DNA of 64,000 nucleotides from Planococcus shenhongbingii (lineage in GTDB: Bacteria > Bacillota > Bacilli > Bacillales_A > Planococcaceae). Numbering within the stretch: the first letter of the stretch is position 1; each line of letters starts with the position of its first letter. The position numbers were made by a program, and so were the translations under genes. The DNA lies in the NCBI RefSeq assembly GCF_030413635.1, contig NZ_CP129235.1, positions 3,720,001 to 3,784,000 on the forward strand, written 5' to 3'. Below the pieces are notes generated by a model. It had not been told where the DNA came from. It was given only the letters and a program-made list of their open reading frames with translations, and made no database searches. This document shows, one piece after another, positions 9,161-18,800 of this stretch.

Positions 9161-9165
9161 AATGC

Positions 9166-9990
9166 TTAATACTTTCTTAATGAGTTGGGCGTTATGCCGA
9201 ACCACCGTTCATGGATTAATCGATGGCATTCGGCGATTATTCTTTCGATTACTTGCGTTGAATTTGCCAATATTCGAATACTGAAACCTGAAACCACCAA
9301 TTGCGATAAACCGAATTTCACATCGGCTCTTTGGCAAAGGATCGCTTCATACAGATCATTGAGCAGTTCGCTGTCTGTTTGTTCACCAACGACAATCATT
9401 GAACCGATATGGCTGTATCCTTCCATAAATCCTAAACCCTTGATGCTCTGCTTTTCCGGCGACAGTTTAATATGGTCAAATACAGCAAGTTCGCCATCGA
9501 CATAGATTTCATTGATCAATTGGACAGTGTGATAGGTGAACTTTCCGCCATTCGGCGACCAGCCGGGAGTCAGGATATCGGTATAAAGAAATACCGCACC
9601 GGTCTCCATCCGGACCGTATTTTTTTGCCGATAACGTGCATTCTCATATGCGATCAATGGGTCAGGCAAAAATTCCAGATAACTGCCTTTTTCTAATAGG
9701 ATGTCCGTTTCTTGATAAGCATGGCCTTTCGGCGTCTTATACACTTTCGTTGCTGATTGCGTCGTTAAAGTAACTTTAGAGCCTTCTTTGGCTGTTATTT
9801 TCATCCGGTAGCGGTCTCCGTCTAAATAGCCGCCGCCCGGATTCAGCAAGTAGTAGCAAACTTTTCCCGTCTCGTCATGGTAAATCGGCCGCATCACTTT
9901 GAATGCTCCTTGAAAAAACACATTCTTCGCTACCGTCTTTCCTTTTCTTTCTTCTAAATCGAGCGATAACTCGCCTGTCCATAAGGTCAT
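9166..9990 (-). CDS. ureD: Urease accessory protein UreD
   Basis: A 274-residue scaffold protein that helps load nickel into apo-urease together with UreF and UreG. It has the UreD features PIYHDETGKVCYYLLNPGGGYLDGD (split here into its family GGGYLDGD core) and TTQSATKVYKT. It is the last gene of ureABCEFGD and starts 1 nt after the ureG stop, so translation is probably coupled. The length matches the family and no damage is visible. Confidence 0.93.
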   Translation of the reverse strand: MTLWTGELSLDLEERKGKTVAKNVFFQGAFKVMRPIYHDETGKVCYYLLNPGGGYLDGDRYRMKITAKEGSKVTLTTQSATKVYKTPKGHAYQETDILLEKGSYLEFLPDPLIAYENARYRQKNTVRMETGAVFLYTDILTPGWSPNGGKFTYHTVQLINEIYVDGELAVFDHIKLSPEKQSIKGLGFMEGYSHIGSMIVVGEQTDSELLNDLYEAILCQRADVKFGLSQLVVSGFSIRILANSTQVIERIIAECHRLIHERWFGITPNSLRKY

Positions 9991-9991
9991 A

Positions 9992-10603
9992 TTATTCCAG
10001 CCCTTTTAACAAAACATGGGTCTTCAGCCATTCGATGACTTCATCGAGCCCTTCCTCAGTTTTTAAATTTGTAAACACAAACGGTTTGTCGCCGCGGAAT
10101 ACTTTGGTATCTGAAGCCATGACATCCAAACGGGCGCCTACATAAGGAGCCAAATCGGTTTTGTTGATGACAAATAAATCAGATTTGATCATTCCCTGGC
10201 CGCCTTTTCGTGGAATCTTTTCTCCTTGTGCCACATCAATGATGTAAATTGAAAAATCGACGAGTTCAGGGCTGAACGTTGCGGCCAGGTTGTCGCCGCC
10301 GCTTTCAACGAAAATAAGCTCGACTTCTGGATGGCGCTTCACCAATTCGTCGATTGCCGCAAAGTTCATCGAAGCGTCTTCACGGATTGCCGTATGCGGA
10401 CAGCCACCCGTTTCAACTCCAATGATGCGGTCTTCCGGTAATACACCATTTTCCATCAAAAACTTCGCATCTTCTTTCGTGTATATATCGTTTGTAACGA
10501 CAGCCATATCAATTTCATGTTCTAAAGTGCGGGTTATTTTTTCAACGAGCATGGTTTTTCCTGCTCCTACCGGCCCGCCGACACCAATTCTAATCGGTCC
10601 CAT
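9992..10603 (-). CDS. ureG: Urease accessory GTPase UreG
   Basis: A 203-residue SIMIBI-class GTPase that powers nickel delivery to urease. The P-loop is [13 protein letters not shown] near the N-terminus. The nickel-binding CPH motif is present in [13 protein letters not shown], and the family sequence [15 protein letters not shown] and base-recognition NKTDLA are intact. AAAGGAAGTG precedes its ATG. The gene lies between ureF and ureD and the length is standard. Confidence 0.95.
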   Translation of the reverse strand: MGPIRIGVGGPVGAGKTMLVEKITRTLEHEIDMAVVTNDIYTKEDAKFLMENGVLPEDRIIGVETGGCPHTAIREDASMNFAAIDELVKRHPEVELIFVESGGDNLAATFSPELVDFSIYIIDVAQGEKIPRKGGQGMIKSDLFVINKTDLAPYVGARLDVMASDTKVFRGDKPFVFTNLKTEEGLDEVIEWLKTHVLLKGLE

Positions 10604-10638
10604 TCAAACACTTCCTTTTCTCTATAAAAATTTCATCG

Positions 10639-11325
10639 TTATGACATAAAAATTCGGATATTCACGCGTTCATGCTGCATTTGGGAAAGTTCAATCCCAG
10701 GTGAAGCAATTCCGAAATCATCTTCTGTCAACTCCATAATCTTCTGTGCAGCCAATTGCAATTCAGGATGGAATTCATGGGTGATCATGATTCCAGCCGT
10801 CTGCCCTAAAGGAATTGCGCGGACAGCATTTTGGACAAGACTTGAAGAAGCGGAATACAGATAGTACAAAACGGCATCTTCCTTCGAGACATTCAGCCCG
10901 TGGGCAATCATCGTAAAAACAATCGAAGGGTGGGCAAACGCCTGCTTATTTCCAATGCGTTCCCTGTATTGTGCGAGCACCGGGAAATCGTATAGCGATT
11001 GGGCAATTTTCAGCAAGCGGTCCCCGATCATTTGAGTGCCTTCCCGTGTTTCCCTCGGTAAATTCTGTACCATCAGCATCCGGTCCCATTTCCATATTTC
11101 CTGCAAGTCCTGTTTCTCAAGCGCATCGTATACCAATCGGCACACAAGGCCGTCCGTGTAGATCAATTGGTCATGAACATAAACTTTGAGCCAATCAAAG
11201 AAGGTCTTTTGATCTTTTATCACATCCGCTTGTATATAGCTTTCCAAACCGAACGAATGGCTGAACGCTCCAGTCGGCAAGCCGGAATCACATAGTTGAA
11301 ACAGTGAAAGCAGGTTTTTATTCAT
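10639..11325 (-). CDS. ureF: Urease accessory protein UreF
   Basis: A 228-residue all-helical accessory protein bridging UreD and UreG. The family N-terminus [21 protein letters not shown] is recognisable (here [20 protein letters not shown]). I start at ATG 11325, which overlaps the ureE stop (ATGAATAA); a TTG at 11337 in the same frame is less likely. The overlap suggests coupled translation with ureE. Confidence 0.92.
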   Translation of the reverse strand: MNKNLLSLFQLCDSGLPTGAFSHSFGLESYIQADVIKDQKTFFDWLKVYVHDQLIYTDGLVCRLVYDALEKQDLQEIWKWDRMLMVQNLPRETREGTQMIGDRLLKIAQSLYDFPVLAQYRERIGNKQAFAHPSIVFTMIAHGLNVSKEDAVLYYLYSASSSLVQNAVRAIPLGQTAGIMITHEFHPELQLAAQKIMELTEDDFGIASPGIELSQMQHERVNIRIFMS

Positions 11326-11773
11326 GGCTGTGGCCAATATGGCGAAAGGCTTTTTTCACTTTGCGTTCTTCCCGTCTAAAAGGAATCTCCAATTCCCGCA
11401 GGAGATCCACCACCAGGTAATCGTATTGGACAAGCATGTCGTTGCCTTCAAACTGAGCGGGCAGGTGCCGGTTTCCAAGCTGATGGGCGATGTTGCCCAT
11501 CTCCCCTATCGTGTTGGGGCTGATGACGATCAAATCATCGGATAGCACGTCTACTACAATCATGTTTTTGTCGTCCATGAACAGGACATCGCCTGCCACA
11601 AGCTCGCGCACTTCTTTTAAGCGGATTCCGAGTTCGTTCCCGTGATCCGTTTTAACGCGCTGAATCCGTTTAAGCAAATAAGCGCTCTCCAAATATACTT
11701 TTTCAATATGGCGTTTGTTGATCTCCTGTTCGTCCATATCTTCTATATTCGTAATTACTTTTTCTATAATCAA
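11318..11773 (-). CDS. ureE: Urease nickel metallochaperone UreE
   Basis: A 151-residue UreE with an N-terminal peptide-binding-like domain and a C-terminal metal-binding domain. The conserved metal histidine lies in [11 protein letters not shown]. The tail ends HIGHSHE, a short histidine cluster, unlike the long poly-His tails of some species. The start is TTG at 11773, after GAGGTGAAGGGCA. It sits between ureC and ureF. Confidence 0.92.
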   Translation of the reverse strand: MIIEKVITNIEDMDEQEINKRHIEKVYLESAYLLKRIQRVKTDHGNELGIRLKEVRELVAGDVLFMDDKNMIVVDVLSDDLIVISPNTIGEMGNIAHQLGNRHLPAQFEGNDMLVQYDYLVVDLLRELEIPFRREERKVKKAFRHIGHSHE

Positions 11774-11784
11774 TGCCCTTCACC

Positions 11785-13497
11785 TCAGAATAAGAAATAT
11801 CGCTGCCCCATCGGCACCTTGTCTACAGGCGCGCAAGTCAGCAGTTCTCCGTTTATTTTTACTTCATATGTTTGCGGATCCACTGTGATATCAGGCGTTT
11901 CCGAATTCAGTTTCATGTCTTTTTTCGATAGCGTGCGGATGCCTCCAACAGGCAAAATGATTTTTTGCAGCCCGAGCATGTCATGGACACCGCTGTCAAA
12001 AGCCGCTTGAGAAATAAACGTAGCAGAGTTTCTTGATAACGCCTTGCCGTGCTGGGCATACATCGGACGTGAAATATACGGCTGCGGCGTTGGAATAGAT
12101 GCATTGGCATCTCCCATCAAGCCGACTACAGCCATTCCATTTTTCAGCACCATTTCAGGTTTCACCCCGAAAAATGCTGGATTCCATAAAACCAGATCCG
12201 CCATTTTCCCTACTTCAATCGAGCCGACATGAGCTGAAATGCCATGGGTAATCGCCGGATTGATCGTATATTTTGCAATATAGCGTTTTGCCCGGTTGTT
12301 GTCCGCATATTCACTGTCTCCTTGCATGACACCGCGCTGCATCTTCATTTTGTCTGCTACTTGCCATGTTCGTATGACTACTTCCCCTACTCGTCCCATG
12401 GCTTGGGAGTCGGAGCTGACCATGCTGAATACACCCATGTCTTGCAGGATGTCTTCAGCCGCAATTGTTTCGCGGCGTATTCTGGAATCGGCAAAAGCTA
12501 TGTCTTCTGGCACTGAAGGATTCAAGTGATGGCAAACCATCACCATATCTAAATGTTCATCAATTGTATTGACAGTGTAGGGGAGGGTGGGGTTGGTTGA
12601 AGACGGTAATATATTGTGATAGCCTGCTGATTTGATCAAGTCTGGCGCATGTCCGCCGCCTGCTCCTTCTGTATGGTACATATGGAGGACGCGATCTTTC
12701 ACTGCCGCCATTGTCTGTTCCATGAATCCGCTCTCGTTTAAGGTGTCGGCATGGAGAGCCACTTGGATGTCGTATTCCTCGGCAACACTTAGCGCGTGGT
12801 CAAGAGAAGAGCCGGTTGCGCCCCAGTCTTCATGCACTTTTAAGCCAATGACTCCGGCTTTTACTTGTTCTGCTAAAGGTGCGGCAGTTGCTGCATGTCC
12901 TTTTCCTGTGAATCCGATATTGATCGGCAATCCTTCTGCCGCTTCAAGCATCCGGTGGATATTCCATTCACCCGGGGTAACGGTTGTGGCTTTCGATCCG
13001 GCTCCCGGACCCATGCCGCCGCCGATCAATGTAGTCGTTCCGGCTGAAAGCGCTACTTGGACCTGTTCAGGATTTACGAAATGGACGTGTGTATCGATGG
13101 CGCCTGCTGTGACAATCAGCCCTTCACCTGCAATCACTTCGGTTGCTGCTCCGACGATGATATCAACATTGTCCATGATTAGCGGGTTTCCGCTTTTTCC
13201 GATGCCGAATATTTTGCCGTCGCGAATAGCAAGATCCGCTTTCACAATTCCGGTGTAGTCAAAGATAATAACGTTCGTGATGACGACATCTGCCACCCCA
13301 TCTTCACGTGCCGCAAGAGGATGCTGCCCCATTCCATCACGGATGACTTTCCCTCCACCGAATACCATTTCTTCACCATATGTCGTAAAATCTTTTTCAA
13401 TTTGTATAAACAGATTGGTATCGGCAAGACGTACGGCATCACCAGTAGTAGGGCCGAACATTTCTGTATATTGCTTTCTGGACATTTTGAAACTCAT
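11785..13497 (-). CDS. ureC: Urease alpha subunit
   Basis: The 570-residue catalytic subunit, which hydrolyses urea to ammonia and carbamate at a di-nickel centre. Visible active-site elements are HVHFVNPEQ (two Ni ligands), the carbamylated lysine in GLKVHEDWG, the flap CHHLNPS with the catalytic Cys-His, and the aspartate in SSDSQAMGR. The ATG overlaps the ureB stop by 4 nt. It is full length with no disruptions. Confidence 0.97.
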   Translation of the reverse strand: MSFKMSRKQYTEMFGPTTGDAVRLADTNLFIQIEKDFTTYGEEMVFGGGKVIRDGMGQHPLAAREDGVADVVITNVIIFDYTGIVKADLAIRDGKIFGIGKSGNPLIMDNVDIIVGAATEVIAGEGLIVTAGAIDTHVHFVNPEQVQVALSAGTTTLIGGGMGPGAGSKATTVTPGEWNIHRMLEAAEGLPINIGFTGKGHAATAAPLAEQVKAGVIGLKVHEDWGATGSSLDHALSVAEEYDIQVALHADTLNESGFMEQTMAAVKDRVLHMYHTEGAGGGHAPDLIKSAGYHNILPSSTNPTLPYTVNTIDEHLDMVMVCHHLNPSVPEDIAFADSRIRRETIAAEDILQDMGVFSMVSSDSQAMGRVGEVVIRTWQVADKMKMQRGVMQGDSEYADNNRAKRYIAKYTINPAITHGISAHVGSIEVGKMADLVLWNPAFFGVKPEMVLKNGMAVVGLMGDANASIPTPQPYISRPMYAQHGKALSRNSATFISQAAFDSGVHDMLGLQKIILPVGGIRTLSKKDMKLNSETPDITVDPQTYEVKINGELLTCAPVDKVPMGQRYFLF

Positions 13498-13817
13498 GAT
13501 TCATCCCTGCTTTCCAGTGGACCATCCACTTTGTTATTGAAACCATATACCCGGCGTTCTCCAACAAACTGAATCAGTTGTATTTCTTTTTCGTCTCCCG
13601 GTTCAAACCGCACTGCCGCTCCTGCAGGAATATCCAAGCGCTTTCCGTAAGCCTCTTCGCGATTGAACTGAAGAGCTGGATTCACTTCATAAAAATGAAA
13701 ATGCGAACCTACCTGTACGGGCCGGTCTCCTGTATTAACAACGGAAATTGTATAAACTTCTCTTCCTTCATTGCAAATGATATCTTCATCTCTTAATACG
13801 TATTGTCCTGGTTCCAT
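13494..13817 (-). CDS. ureB: Urease beta subunit
   Basis: A 107-residue structural subunit of the urease trimer of heterotrimers. It has the family sequence [21 protein letters not shown] and a C-terminal [27 protein letters not shown] lies before its ATG. The length is standard for a separate (unfused) UreB. Confidence 0.95.
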   Translation of the reverse strand: MEPGQYVLRDEDIICNEGREVYTISVVNTGDRPVQVGSHFHFYEVNPALQFNREEAYGKRLDIPAGAAVRFEPGDEKEIQLIQFVGERRVYGFNNKVDGPLESRDES

Positions 13818-13841
13818 ATGTCGATTCCTCCTATGATCAAG

Positions 13842-14144
13842 TTAACGAATGGGGCTGTGGACAGTCACCAGTTTTGTTCCATCAGGGAATGTGGCCTCTA
13901 CTTGAATGTCTTTGATCATTTCAGGGATGCCTTCCATAACGTCATCCCGCGATAAGATGGTTGCTCCGTATTCCATCAATTCCGCAACCGTCTTTCCATC
14001 TCTCGCTCCTTCTACCACTTCATAAGTGATCAGAGCCATCGCTTCCGGATGGTTAAGCTTCAATCCTCTGTCTCTGCGCCTTTTGGCAAGGTCTGCAGCT
14101 ACTACGATCATCAATTTATCAATCTCCCGAGGCAATAAATGCAT
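13842..14144 (-). CDS. ureA: Urease gamma subunit
   Basis: The 100-residue first structural gene of the urease operon. It starts [20 protein letters not shown] and contains [11 protein letters not shown], both typical. I use ATG 14144 because GAGAGGAGG is 8 nt upstream; the frame extends further upstream without support. Urease here is expected to work with the nearby nickel-type importer. Confidence 0.95.
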   Translation of the reverse strand: MHLLPREIDKLMIVVAADLAKRRRDRGLKLNHPEAMALITYEVVEGARDGKTVAELMEYGATILSRDDVMEGIPEMIKDIQVEATFPDGTKLVTVHSPIR

Positions 14145-14539
14145 GGTTGTACCTCCTCTCAATTTTTCTCAGAAAGTAAAAAAAGCCCTCTCAGAGACTT
14201 TCCATAAGAACAAATTATAAATTTCTGAATTTTTAGCAAACTATACGCCTTTTCTTTTCCCTGAGCTTCCGGCTTTTAAACTCCCTGATTAGACGAACTT
14301 AGCATAGGGGAATTTAAAGGTAAAGAGACCTTGTGCAAAGCAGTTATTTATAACTACTGAAAGTTGGTATAAGGTCCCATCCTGCAAAGAGAGACAGCCG
14401 CATTGCCATATGCTAAACTGTGGAATGGAACAGCCGCAATAAGAAGAAATTCTTTGAACCTCAGTATTACGGATAGGAACAATAAAAGAAAAAGCCCCCT
14501 CTTTCTTTTTTCTTTTTGATTAGCAGAAAGGCAGGAATT
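14145..14539 (-). promoter_or_regulatory. Urease leader region with a possible CodY-like site
   Basis: A gap of nearly 400 bases lies upstream of ureA and holds no credible gene. A TATAAT on the minus strand lies at 14214-14219, but the best -35 candidate (TTGCTA) is only 14 nt away, so the promoter is unsure. AAATTTCTGAATTTT at 14219-14233 matches 12 of 15 positions of the CodY box; CodY is known to control urease in Bacillus subtilis. I recognise no riboswitch. Confidence 0.3.
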
Positions 14540-15418
14540 TTGGTTTTGAGGAATAAAATATGGTTCACTTATGCAATCCTTTTGTTTTGTGTTATCGCCT
14601 GGGGCAGCAATTTTGTCTTTGGCGCCATTTTAGTAGCAGTTTTCGATCCCAGCATCATCGCTGTTCTGCGTTTGATCTTTATCTTGTTTTTTCTTTTCTT
14701 CGTGACGTTTCGGGCTGTAAAAGTCCAGAAACTGACCGTTCACAATTACACCTTCCTGGCAATTGCCGGATTTATAGGCGTCTCTTTAAACCAATGGAGC
14801 TTTTATGCAAGCCTCCAATTCACTGAGCCGGTAACGGCTGCTTTAATCCTTGCGCTCTCTCCCATCGTGACTTCGCTTCTTTCTTCTTATTGGTTTAATG
14901 AAAAGAAAACCGCACGTTTCTGGTTCGGTTCCTTTATCGCATTAACGGGCGTCTGGCTGGTCATTTCAAATGGCAGCCTGCTGATCCCAAGCATCGGCAA
15001 AGGAGAATTATTGATTGCGCTGACAATGCTTTCTTTTTCGGTATTTTTGATTTTCGTCCAGCATTTGTCCAAGACAATCCACCCGGCTGTTATTACTTGG
15101 TACAGCAATGTTTTTGGTGTCATCGGATTGATTCCTTTTATCCCTTGGGAAAATGCCAGCCAAATCTGGGCAATCCCGATTCCTTATTGGCTGCTGCTGA
15201 TTGCGACAGCCGTTATTATGCACGGCTTATGTACGCTCTTATGGAACAATTCCATCCAAAAGGTAGGCGCTTCAAAAGCCTCCCTTCTGCTGAATTTAGA
15301 ACCCTTTATCGCGATGCTTTTCAGTTTGATGATTTTGGGTCATGCCATTCAAATGCTTCAAGTAGTTGGGGCAACTATCATTCTTGTCGGCGTTGCCATT
15401 TCTCTTCGGACAAAATAA
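14540..15418 (+). CDS. EamA/DMT-family transporter
   Basis: A membrane protein of about 292 residues with ten predicted helices in two EamA repeats. The N-terminal AWGSNFVFGAIL and the second-repeat segment LLNLEPFIAMLFSLMILG are typical. Such proteins export amino acids or other metabolites; the substrate here is unknown. There is no ATG near the N-terminus: TTG at 14540 follows AAAGG by 8 nt, while TTG at 14546 or 14516 are alternatives. It is transcribed alone and ends in a terminator. Confidence 0.8.
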   Translation: MVLRNKIWFTYAILLFCVIAWGSNFVFGAILVAVFDPSIIAVLRLIFILFFLFFVTFRAVKVQKLTVHNYTFLAIAGFIGVSLNQWSFYASLQFTEPVTAALILALSPIVTSLLSSYWFNEKKTARFWFGSFIALTGVWLVISNGSLLIPSIGKGELLIALTMLSFSVFLIFVQHLSKTIHPAVITWYSNVFGVIGLIPFIPWENASQIWAIPIPYWLLLIATAVIMHGLCTLLWNNSIQKVGASKASLLLNLEPFIAMLFSLMILGHAIQMLQVVGATIILVGVAISLRTK

Positions 15419-15444
15419 AAGCCCCTCCAAGTGGAGAGGCTTTT
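15417..15444. terminator. Bidirectional terminator
   Basis: AAAAGCCCCTCC pairs with GGAGAGGCTTTT (one mismatch) between two convergent genes, with T runs on both strands. Confidence 0.8.
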
Positions 15445-15448
15445 ATTT

Positions 15449-15685
15449 TTATTCTTCGTCCGGTACATCCAAAATCTTTATCGTCTTGAAACCAAGAATG
15501 ACTTTATAATTGAGTCCCCAGTTGGCGGAGATGACTTCAAATTCAGAATCCGTGACTTTGAAATGCATGACGGTGTCGTGCTCGTCGTCAATGACGATGT
15601 AGGTATTGGCATTTGAAAACAGCGTGAATGATTTATGCGCGATCAATGTCCAGCCATGTTTCAGGCCGTGGCTTTTGTTGCCCAT
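15449..15685 (-). CDS. Hypothetical small protein
   Basis: A 78-residue soluble protein that I do not recognise. It is rich in beta-forming residues (NTYIVIDDEHDTVMHFKV; YKVILGFKTIKIL) and ends acidic. It has a strong ribosome site, AGGGAGGTG, 6 nt before ATG 15685. No signal peptide or cysteine is present. It is probably a stand-alone gene. Confidence 0.6.
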   Translation of the reverse strand: MGNKSHGLKHGWTLIAHKSFTLFSNANTYIVIDDEHDTVMHFKVTDSEFEVISANWGLNYKVILGFKTIKILDVPDEE

Positions 15686-15799
15686 GACTACACCTCCCTA
15701 GCGGATTCAAAACGGCGAAGAGATTTTCGTCTCGTTTTATCCATTATAACGACTAACGATGAAAAAAAGCAGACGCATTCGCGTCTGCTCAAAAAGTTT

Positions 15800-16339
15800 T
15801 TACGCTCTTCGGTTAATCCCGCCTGCAGGTTTAATCGGATTCGTAAGAAACCCGCCATTATACCGATTTGGTTCGTAGGAAATGATAAAAGCCTTCGGTG
15901 AGAGCCCGGTCACAAAATCACGCAGTTTTTTCTCGTTTTTCCGCTTCGCCAGGACTTTCATGCAAAGTCTTGCTCCGTCTTTGCCTTCCGCCATCCAAGA
16001 AGTGACTCCATAGCCTTTGTCGCGAACTTGAAGCGGCAGTTCCAATTCCAAAGCATCGACGATAATGTCAAAAACGATATAGCCAAGCGCCAAACGATTT
16101 TCGATAATGCCTCCGAGATAAACTCCCAGTCCCCAGCCAGCACAATAGGCGGCAACATTCAACGGCTTATCCAAGTTATCAAGAACGATGGTCAATCCTA
16201 TTAAATAGATGAACACTTCTCCCATGGACAAAACTGCGGCAACTTTCCGGTAACCCTTGATGACCAGAATCATGCGCAATGTAAAAAGGGTCATGTAAGC
16301 AACGTTGATAAGGATAATAAGCAATAGAAATGAATTCAA
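15800..16339 (-). CDS. UPF0316/DUF2179 membrane protein (YebE-like)
   Basis: A 179-residue protein with three N-terminal membrane helices (NSFLLLIILINVAYMTLFTL; GEVFIYLIGLTIVL; AAYCAGWGLGVYLGG) and a C-terminal soluble DUF2179 domain (KGYGVTSWMAEGKDG). The family is widespread in Bacillales and its role is unknown; DUF2179 resembles small ligand-binding domains. The start is TTG at 16339, 6 nt after AGGGGGG. Confidence 0.8.
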   Translation of the reverse strand: MNSFLLLIILINVAYMTLFTLRMILVIKGYRKVAAVLSMGEVFIYLIGLTIVLDNLDKPLNVAAYCAGWGLGVYLGGIIENRLALGYIVFDIIVDALELELPLQVRDKGYGVTSWMAEGKDGARLCMKVLAKRKNEKKLRDFVTGLSPKAFIISYEPNRYNGGFLTNPIKPAGGINRRA

Positions 16340-16368
16340 GTTGTCCCCCCTGGCGTTAAAATAGCCGA

Positions 16369-16521
16369 TCAGATAAAATCGCGTTCAACTTCAAAACTTC
16401 TGCATATATCGTAAACCACTTCGTCTCCTTCGAGTGCTTTCAATTGGCTGGTGATATCGACTGGTTTAAGGCCATATTGCCTTCCTTCCAACAGGGCAAT
16501 AACCTGACACTTGATTGCTGT
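16369..16521 (-). other. Unidentified short open frame, possible gene remnant
   Basis: A 50-codon open frame reads in part VIALLEGRQYGLKPVDITSQ and then ALEGDEVVYDICRSFEVE. The composition is protein-like, but there is no ATG and no clear ribosome site. It may be the end of a decayed gene. The remainder of the 16340-16758 gap shows no other gene or RNA that I can support. Confidence 0.25.
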
Positions 16522-16758
16522 TTATGTTAGCACAAAGAAATCGGAACAATCAATGTTTTCTATAAATATTTACTTTTAAAATATATTAGCGTGTTTACGG
16601 ATCAATGAAGAGAGCCATCACTCGGTGGCGATTGCCTTATTCAAGCTGACTGTTAAACGGCGATAACCCTGAAACGGCAGATTATAGATGAAAAATGTTT
16701 GCTTCCCTTACCAAGTCTTCTATAATGAAAGAAGTCTCACTAAAGAAGGAAATGAAAT

Positions 16759-17118
16759 ATGGAACAAACATTATGGTTTATTTACGCAGCACTTTTAGGC
16801 ACGACCACTATTGGTTTTTTGATCCACAGCCGCCATGCGGATTTTCCGATTAAATTCGATTTGGCTGTATCCATTGTGACATGGATCGGATTGTTCGGTT
16901 TTGTGACCAATAACCAGATTCTTGATCCGCTTGTATGGAAAATCGTCTTTTTCGGTGCCCTGCTCTGGGATATCCTGTTCGCTTTTAAACTGAAAAACAA
17001 GTTTGAAGCACAAGAGCCGGAAGCGGCAACCGGTGTCGCCGGCACCCTGTTTATGGCAATCTCAACAATCATCTTGCTCGGGCCTTTGTATTATGGCCTG
17101 TTCCAATATGCGTTTTAA
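16759..17118 (+). CDS. Hypothetical four-helix membrane protein
   Basis: A 119-residue integral membrane protein with about four helices and a polar linker near residue 80 (KLKNKFEAQEPEAA). I do not recognise a family. The ATG at 16759 follows AAGAAGGA at good spacing. It stands alone and is followed by a strong terminator. Confidence 0.65.
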   Translation: MEQTLWFIYAALLGTTTIGFLIHSRHADFPIKFDLAVSIVTWIGLFGFVTNNQILDPLVWKIVFFGALLWDILFAFKLKNKFEAQEPEAATGVAGTLFMAISTIILLGPLYYGLFQYAF

Positions 17119-17120
17119 CT

Positions 17121-17160
17121 AAAAGAAGGACCTCCCAGCATTAAGGAGGTCCTTCTTTTT
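17121..17160. terminator. Terminator
   Basis: A 15-bp stem (AAAAGAAGGACCTCC with its complement) with a nine-base loop and flanking A and T runs. It serves both the small membrane protein gene and the convergent symporter gene. Confidence 0.85.
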
Positions 17161-17177
17161 GCATATTTTGCACATAT

Positions 17178-18683
17178 TTAAATGGCTTGCTGCGCTGTTT
17201 TATCCCGTTTCTTGGCTGCTTCCGCAAGCAGGCTTCCTGAAATCATGGAGAAGAAGCCAAGCATCGAACTGAAAAACATAGCCTGGAATACATGGCTGAC
17301 AGTTCCAGAACTTGTCAGGAACATATAGCAGCCAGCTCCGCTGATGACCGAAGCGATGGCTCCGGTTTTATTGGCATGCTTCCAGAAATAGCCGAGACTG
17401 ATAGGCGCCGCAATGCCGCTGATGATGGCAGAAGTGCCGAAATTGGTCAGCAATGCTAGTGATTCCGGCCGGTTGAGCGACATATACAGCGAAATCAACC
17501 CAATAAACACCAATGAAATCTTCGAGGCTTTGAGCACTTTGCCATCGATTTCCTGTTCCGACAGGTTTTTGTTCTTGTACAGCAGTGGAACTGCCAACAC
17601 TTTATAGAGGTCATTGCCGATGCTGTTGGTGATGCCGAGATACAGGCTGTCAGTCGTCGACAGAATGGCAGAAATCAATCCCATCACCAGCAAGGCAACA
17701 ATGACGACCGGGAAGGCTTCCATGATATACGCCGGAATGGCACTGTCCGCTGAAGCCAAACCCGGCAAGATGACACGTGCGGCAAGGCCGGCAAATACCG
17801 AAAAGATGGACAAGACAAAGAGGGAAAGCCCGGCTGTTAAGGTGAACGTCCGCAAATCCTCTTCTTTTTCGACTGTCAGCACTTTATTCATCAGATGGGG
17901 CAGCAGCACGAACGAAAACAGCAGCCACTGGATACTTAAGATGGCAAAGCCGCTATAGAAAGGACCGCTTTTTGAAAGAGGTGCCACCAGCGCCGGGTCA
18001 ATTGTGCGAAGTTCCGAGTGGAGCGTGCCGAAGACATTCCAGCCGCCGCCGATTGTCCATAGCAGCGACACGAACAACAAGATTGAAACGGCCGCCATTG
18101 CCGCACCTTGTACACCGTCGCTGACAATCTGGGCAAACGCGCCGCCGAGGCTGACGTAGACAATGGTGATGCCGACACCGATCGCAATGCCCCACATATA
18201 CGGGATGCCGATGACTGTTTCAAACATTGTAGCAAGCCCGACATTCTGCCCCACAATATAGTAGATATTGAACAACACCAGAAGCGCTACGAGGACCTGT
18301 AGTGCTTTGCTATTATAGCGGTTGCCAAGCCATTGCGGAAGCGTCAGGCTGCCGCCATTCTTCTGGCCATAGCGCCAGAAAGTCTTTGTGAATAGCAGCA
18401 AACCGAGCCATGTCACGCCAAAGCAGCCAATGGTATACCATAACGTCGACAAACCATATGTATAGGCCCAGCCCGGAACACCGAGAAACAAATTCGCGCT
18501 TGCGTAGGAGGTGCCGAAGCTCATGCCGACCAGCGCCGGGCTTATCTTGCCTTTGGCAAGAGCGAAGCCTTTCATCGAACCGCTGTGAACAGCACCTTTC
18601 TTACCGAGCCAAGTCGTCCATGCAAAATAGCCAATAAGCATTACGATGATAAATGGAAGCAACCATGTTGTGTCTTCACGCAT
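17178..18683 (-). CDS. Sodium:solute symporter (SSS family)
   Basis: A 501-residue transporter with about 13 helices. Family segments such as GMSFGTSYASANLFLG and the sodium-site region ISAILSTTDSLYLGITNSI are visible. I start at ATG 18683, which overlaps the stop of the 38-residue upstream gene (ATGCGTGA) and lies 9 nt from GGAG; ATG 18689 is too close to that site. It is the last gene of a SAM-riboswitch-controlled unit, so its substrate is probably a sulfur compound, but this is inference. Confidence 0.85.
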   Translation of the reverse strand: MREDTTWLLPFIIVMLIGYFAWTTWLGKKGAVHSGSMKGFALAKGKISPALVGMSFGTSYASANLFLGVPGWAYTYGLSTLWYTIGCFGVTWLGLLLFTKTFWRYGQKNGGSLTLPQWLGNRYNSKALQVLVALLVLFNIYYIVGQNVGLATMFETVIGIPYMWGIAIGVGITIVYVSLGGAFAQIVSDGVQGAAMAAVSILLFVSLLWTIGGGWNVFGTLHSELRTIDPALVAPLSKSGPFYSGFAILSIQWLLFSFVLLPHLMNKVLTVEKEEDLRTFTLTAGLSLFVLSIFSVFAGLAARVILPGLASADSAIPAYIMEAFPVVIVALLVMGLISAILSTTDSLYLGITNSIGNDLYKVLAVPLLYKNKNLSEQEIDGKVLKASKISLVFIGLISLYMSLNRPESLALLTNFGTSAIISGIAAPISLGYFWKHANKTGAIASVISGAGCYMFLTSSGTVSHVFQAMFFSSMLGFFSMISGSLLAEAAKKRDKTAQQAI

Positions 18684-18792
18684 TGCCATCTTCTCCTTTC
18701 CGTTTCGGTTTTGGATAGATTTTATTCCATAGCGTCAATCCGGCGATCCAAAAAACCGCGACACTGATCCAGTAAGCTGTAATCACATCCAT
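18676..18792 (-). CDS. Symporter small accessory protein
   Basis: A 38-codon gene encoding one membrane helix (ITAYWISVAVFWIAGLTLW) followed by a basic tail (KIYPKPKRKGEDG). It starts 8 nt after the monooxygenase stop, has AGAAGGGGGA before the ATG, and its stop overlaps the symporter start. Tiny single-helix partners directly upstream of SSS transporters are known in Bacillales, so a subunit or stabiliser role fits. It is short enough to be missed by routine gene calls. Confidence 0.75.
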   Translation of the reverse strand: MDVITAYWISVAVFWIAGLTLWNKIYPKPKRKGEDGNA

Positions 18793-18800
18793 TCCCCCTT

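Noticed and set aside
12632..13258. 208-codon open frame opposite ureC
   Set aside because: It lies wholly within the well-conserved ureC gene on the other strand and has no ribosome site or recognisable domain. It is a shadow of biased codon use.
14145..14515. Riboswitch or T-box in the urease leader
   Set aside because: No T-box GGUGG sequence, S-box or other known core was found; the visible stems are short and not arranged like a known class.
16369..16371. UGA ending the short frame at 16.4 kb as a C-terminal Sec codon
   Set aside because: The frame closes again within about 12 codons, has no start site upstream and no hairpin that I can support.
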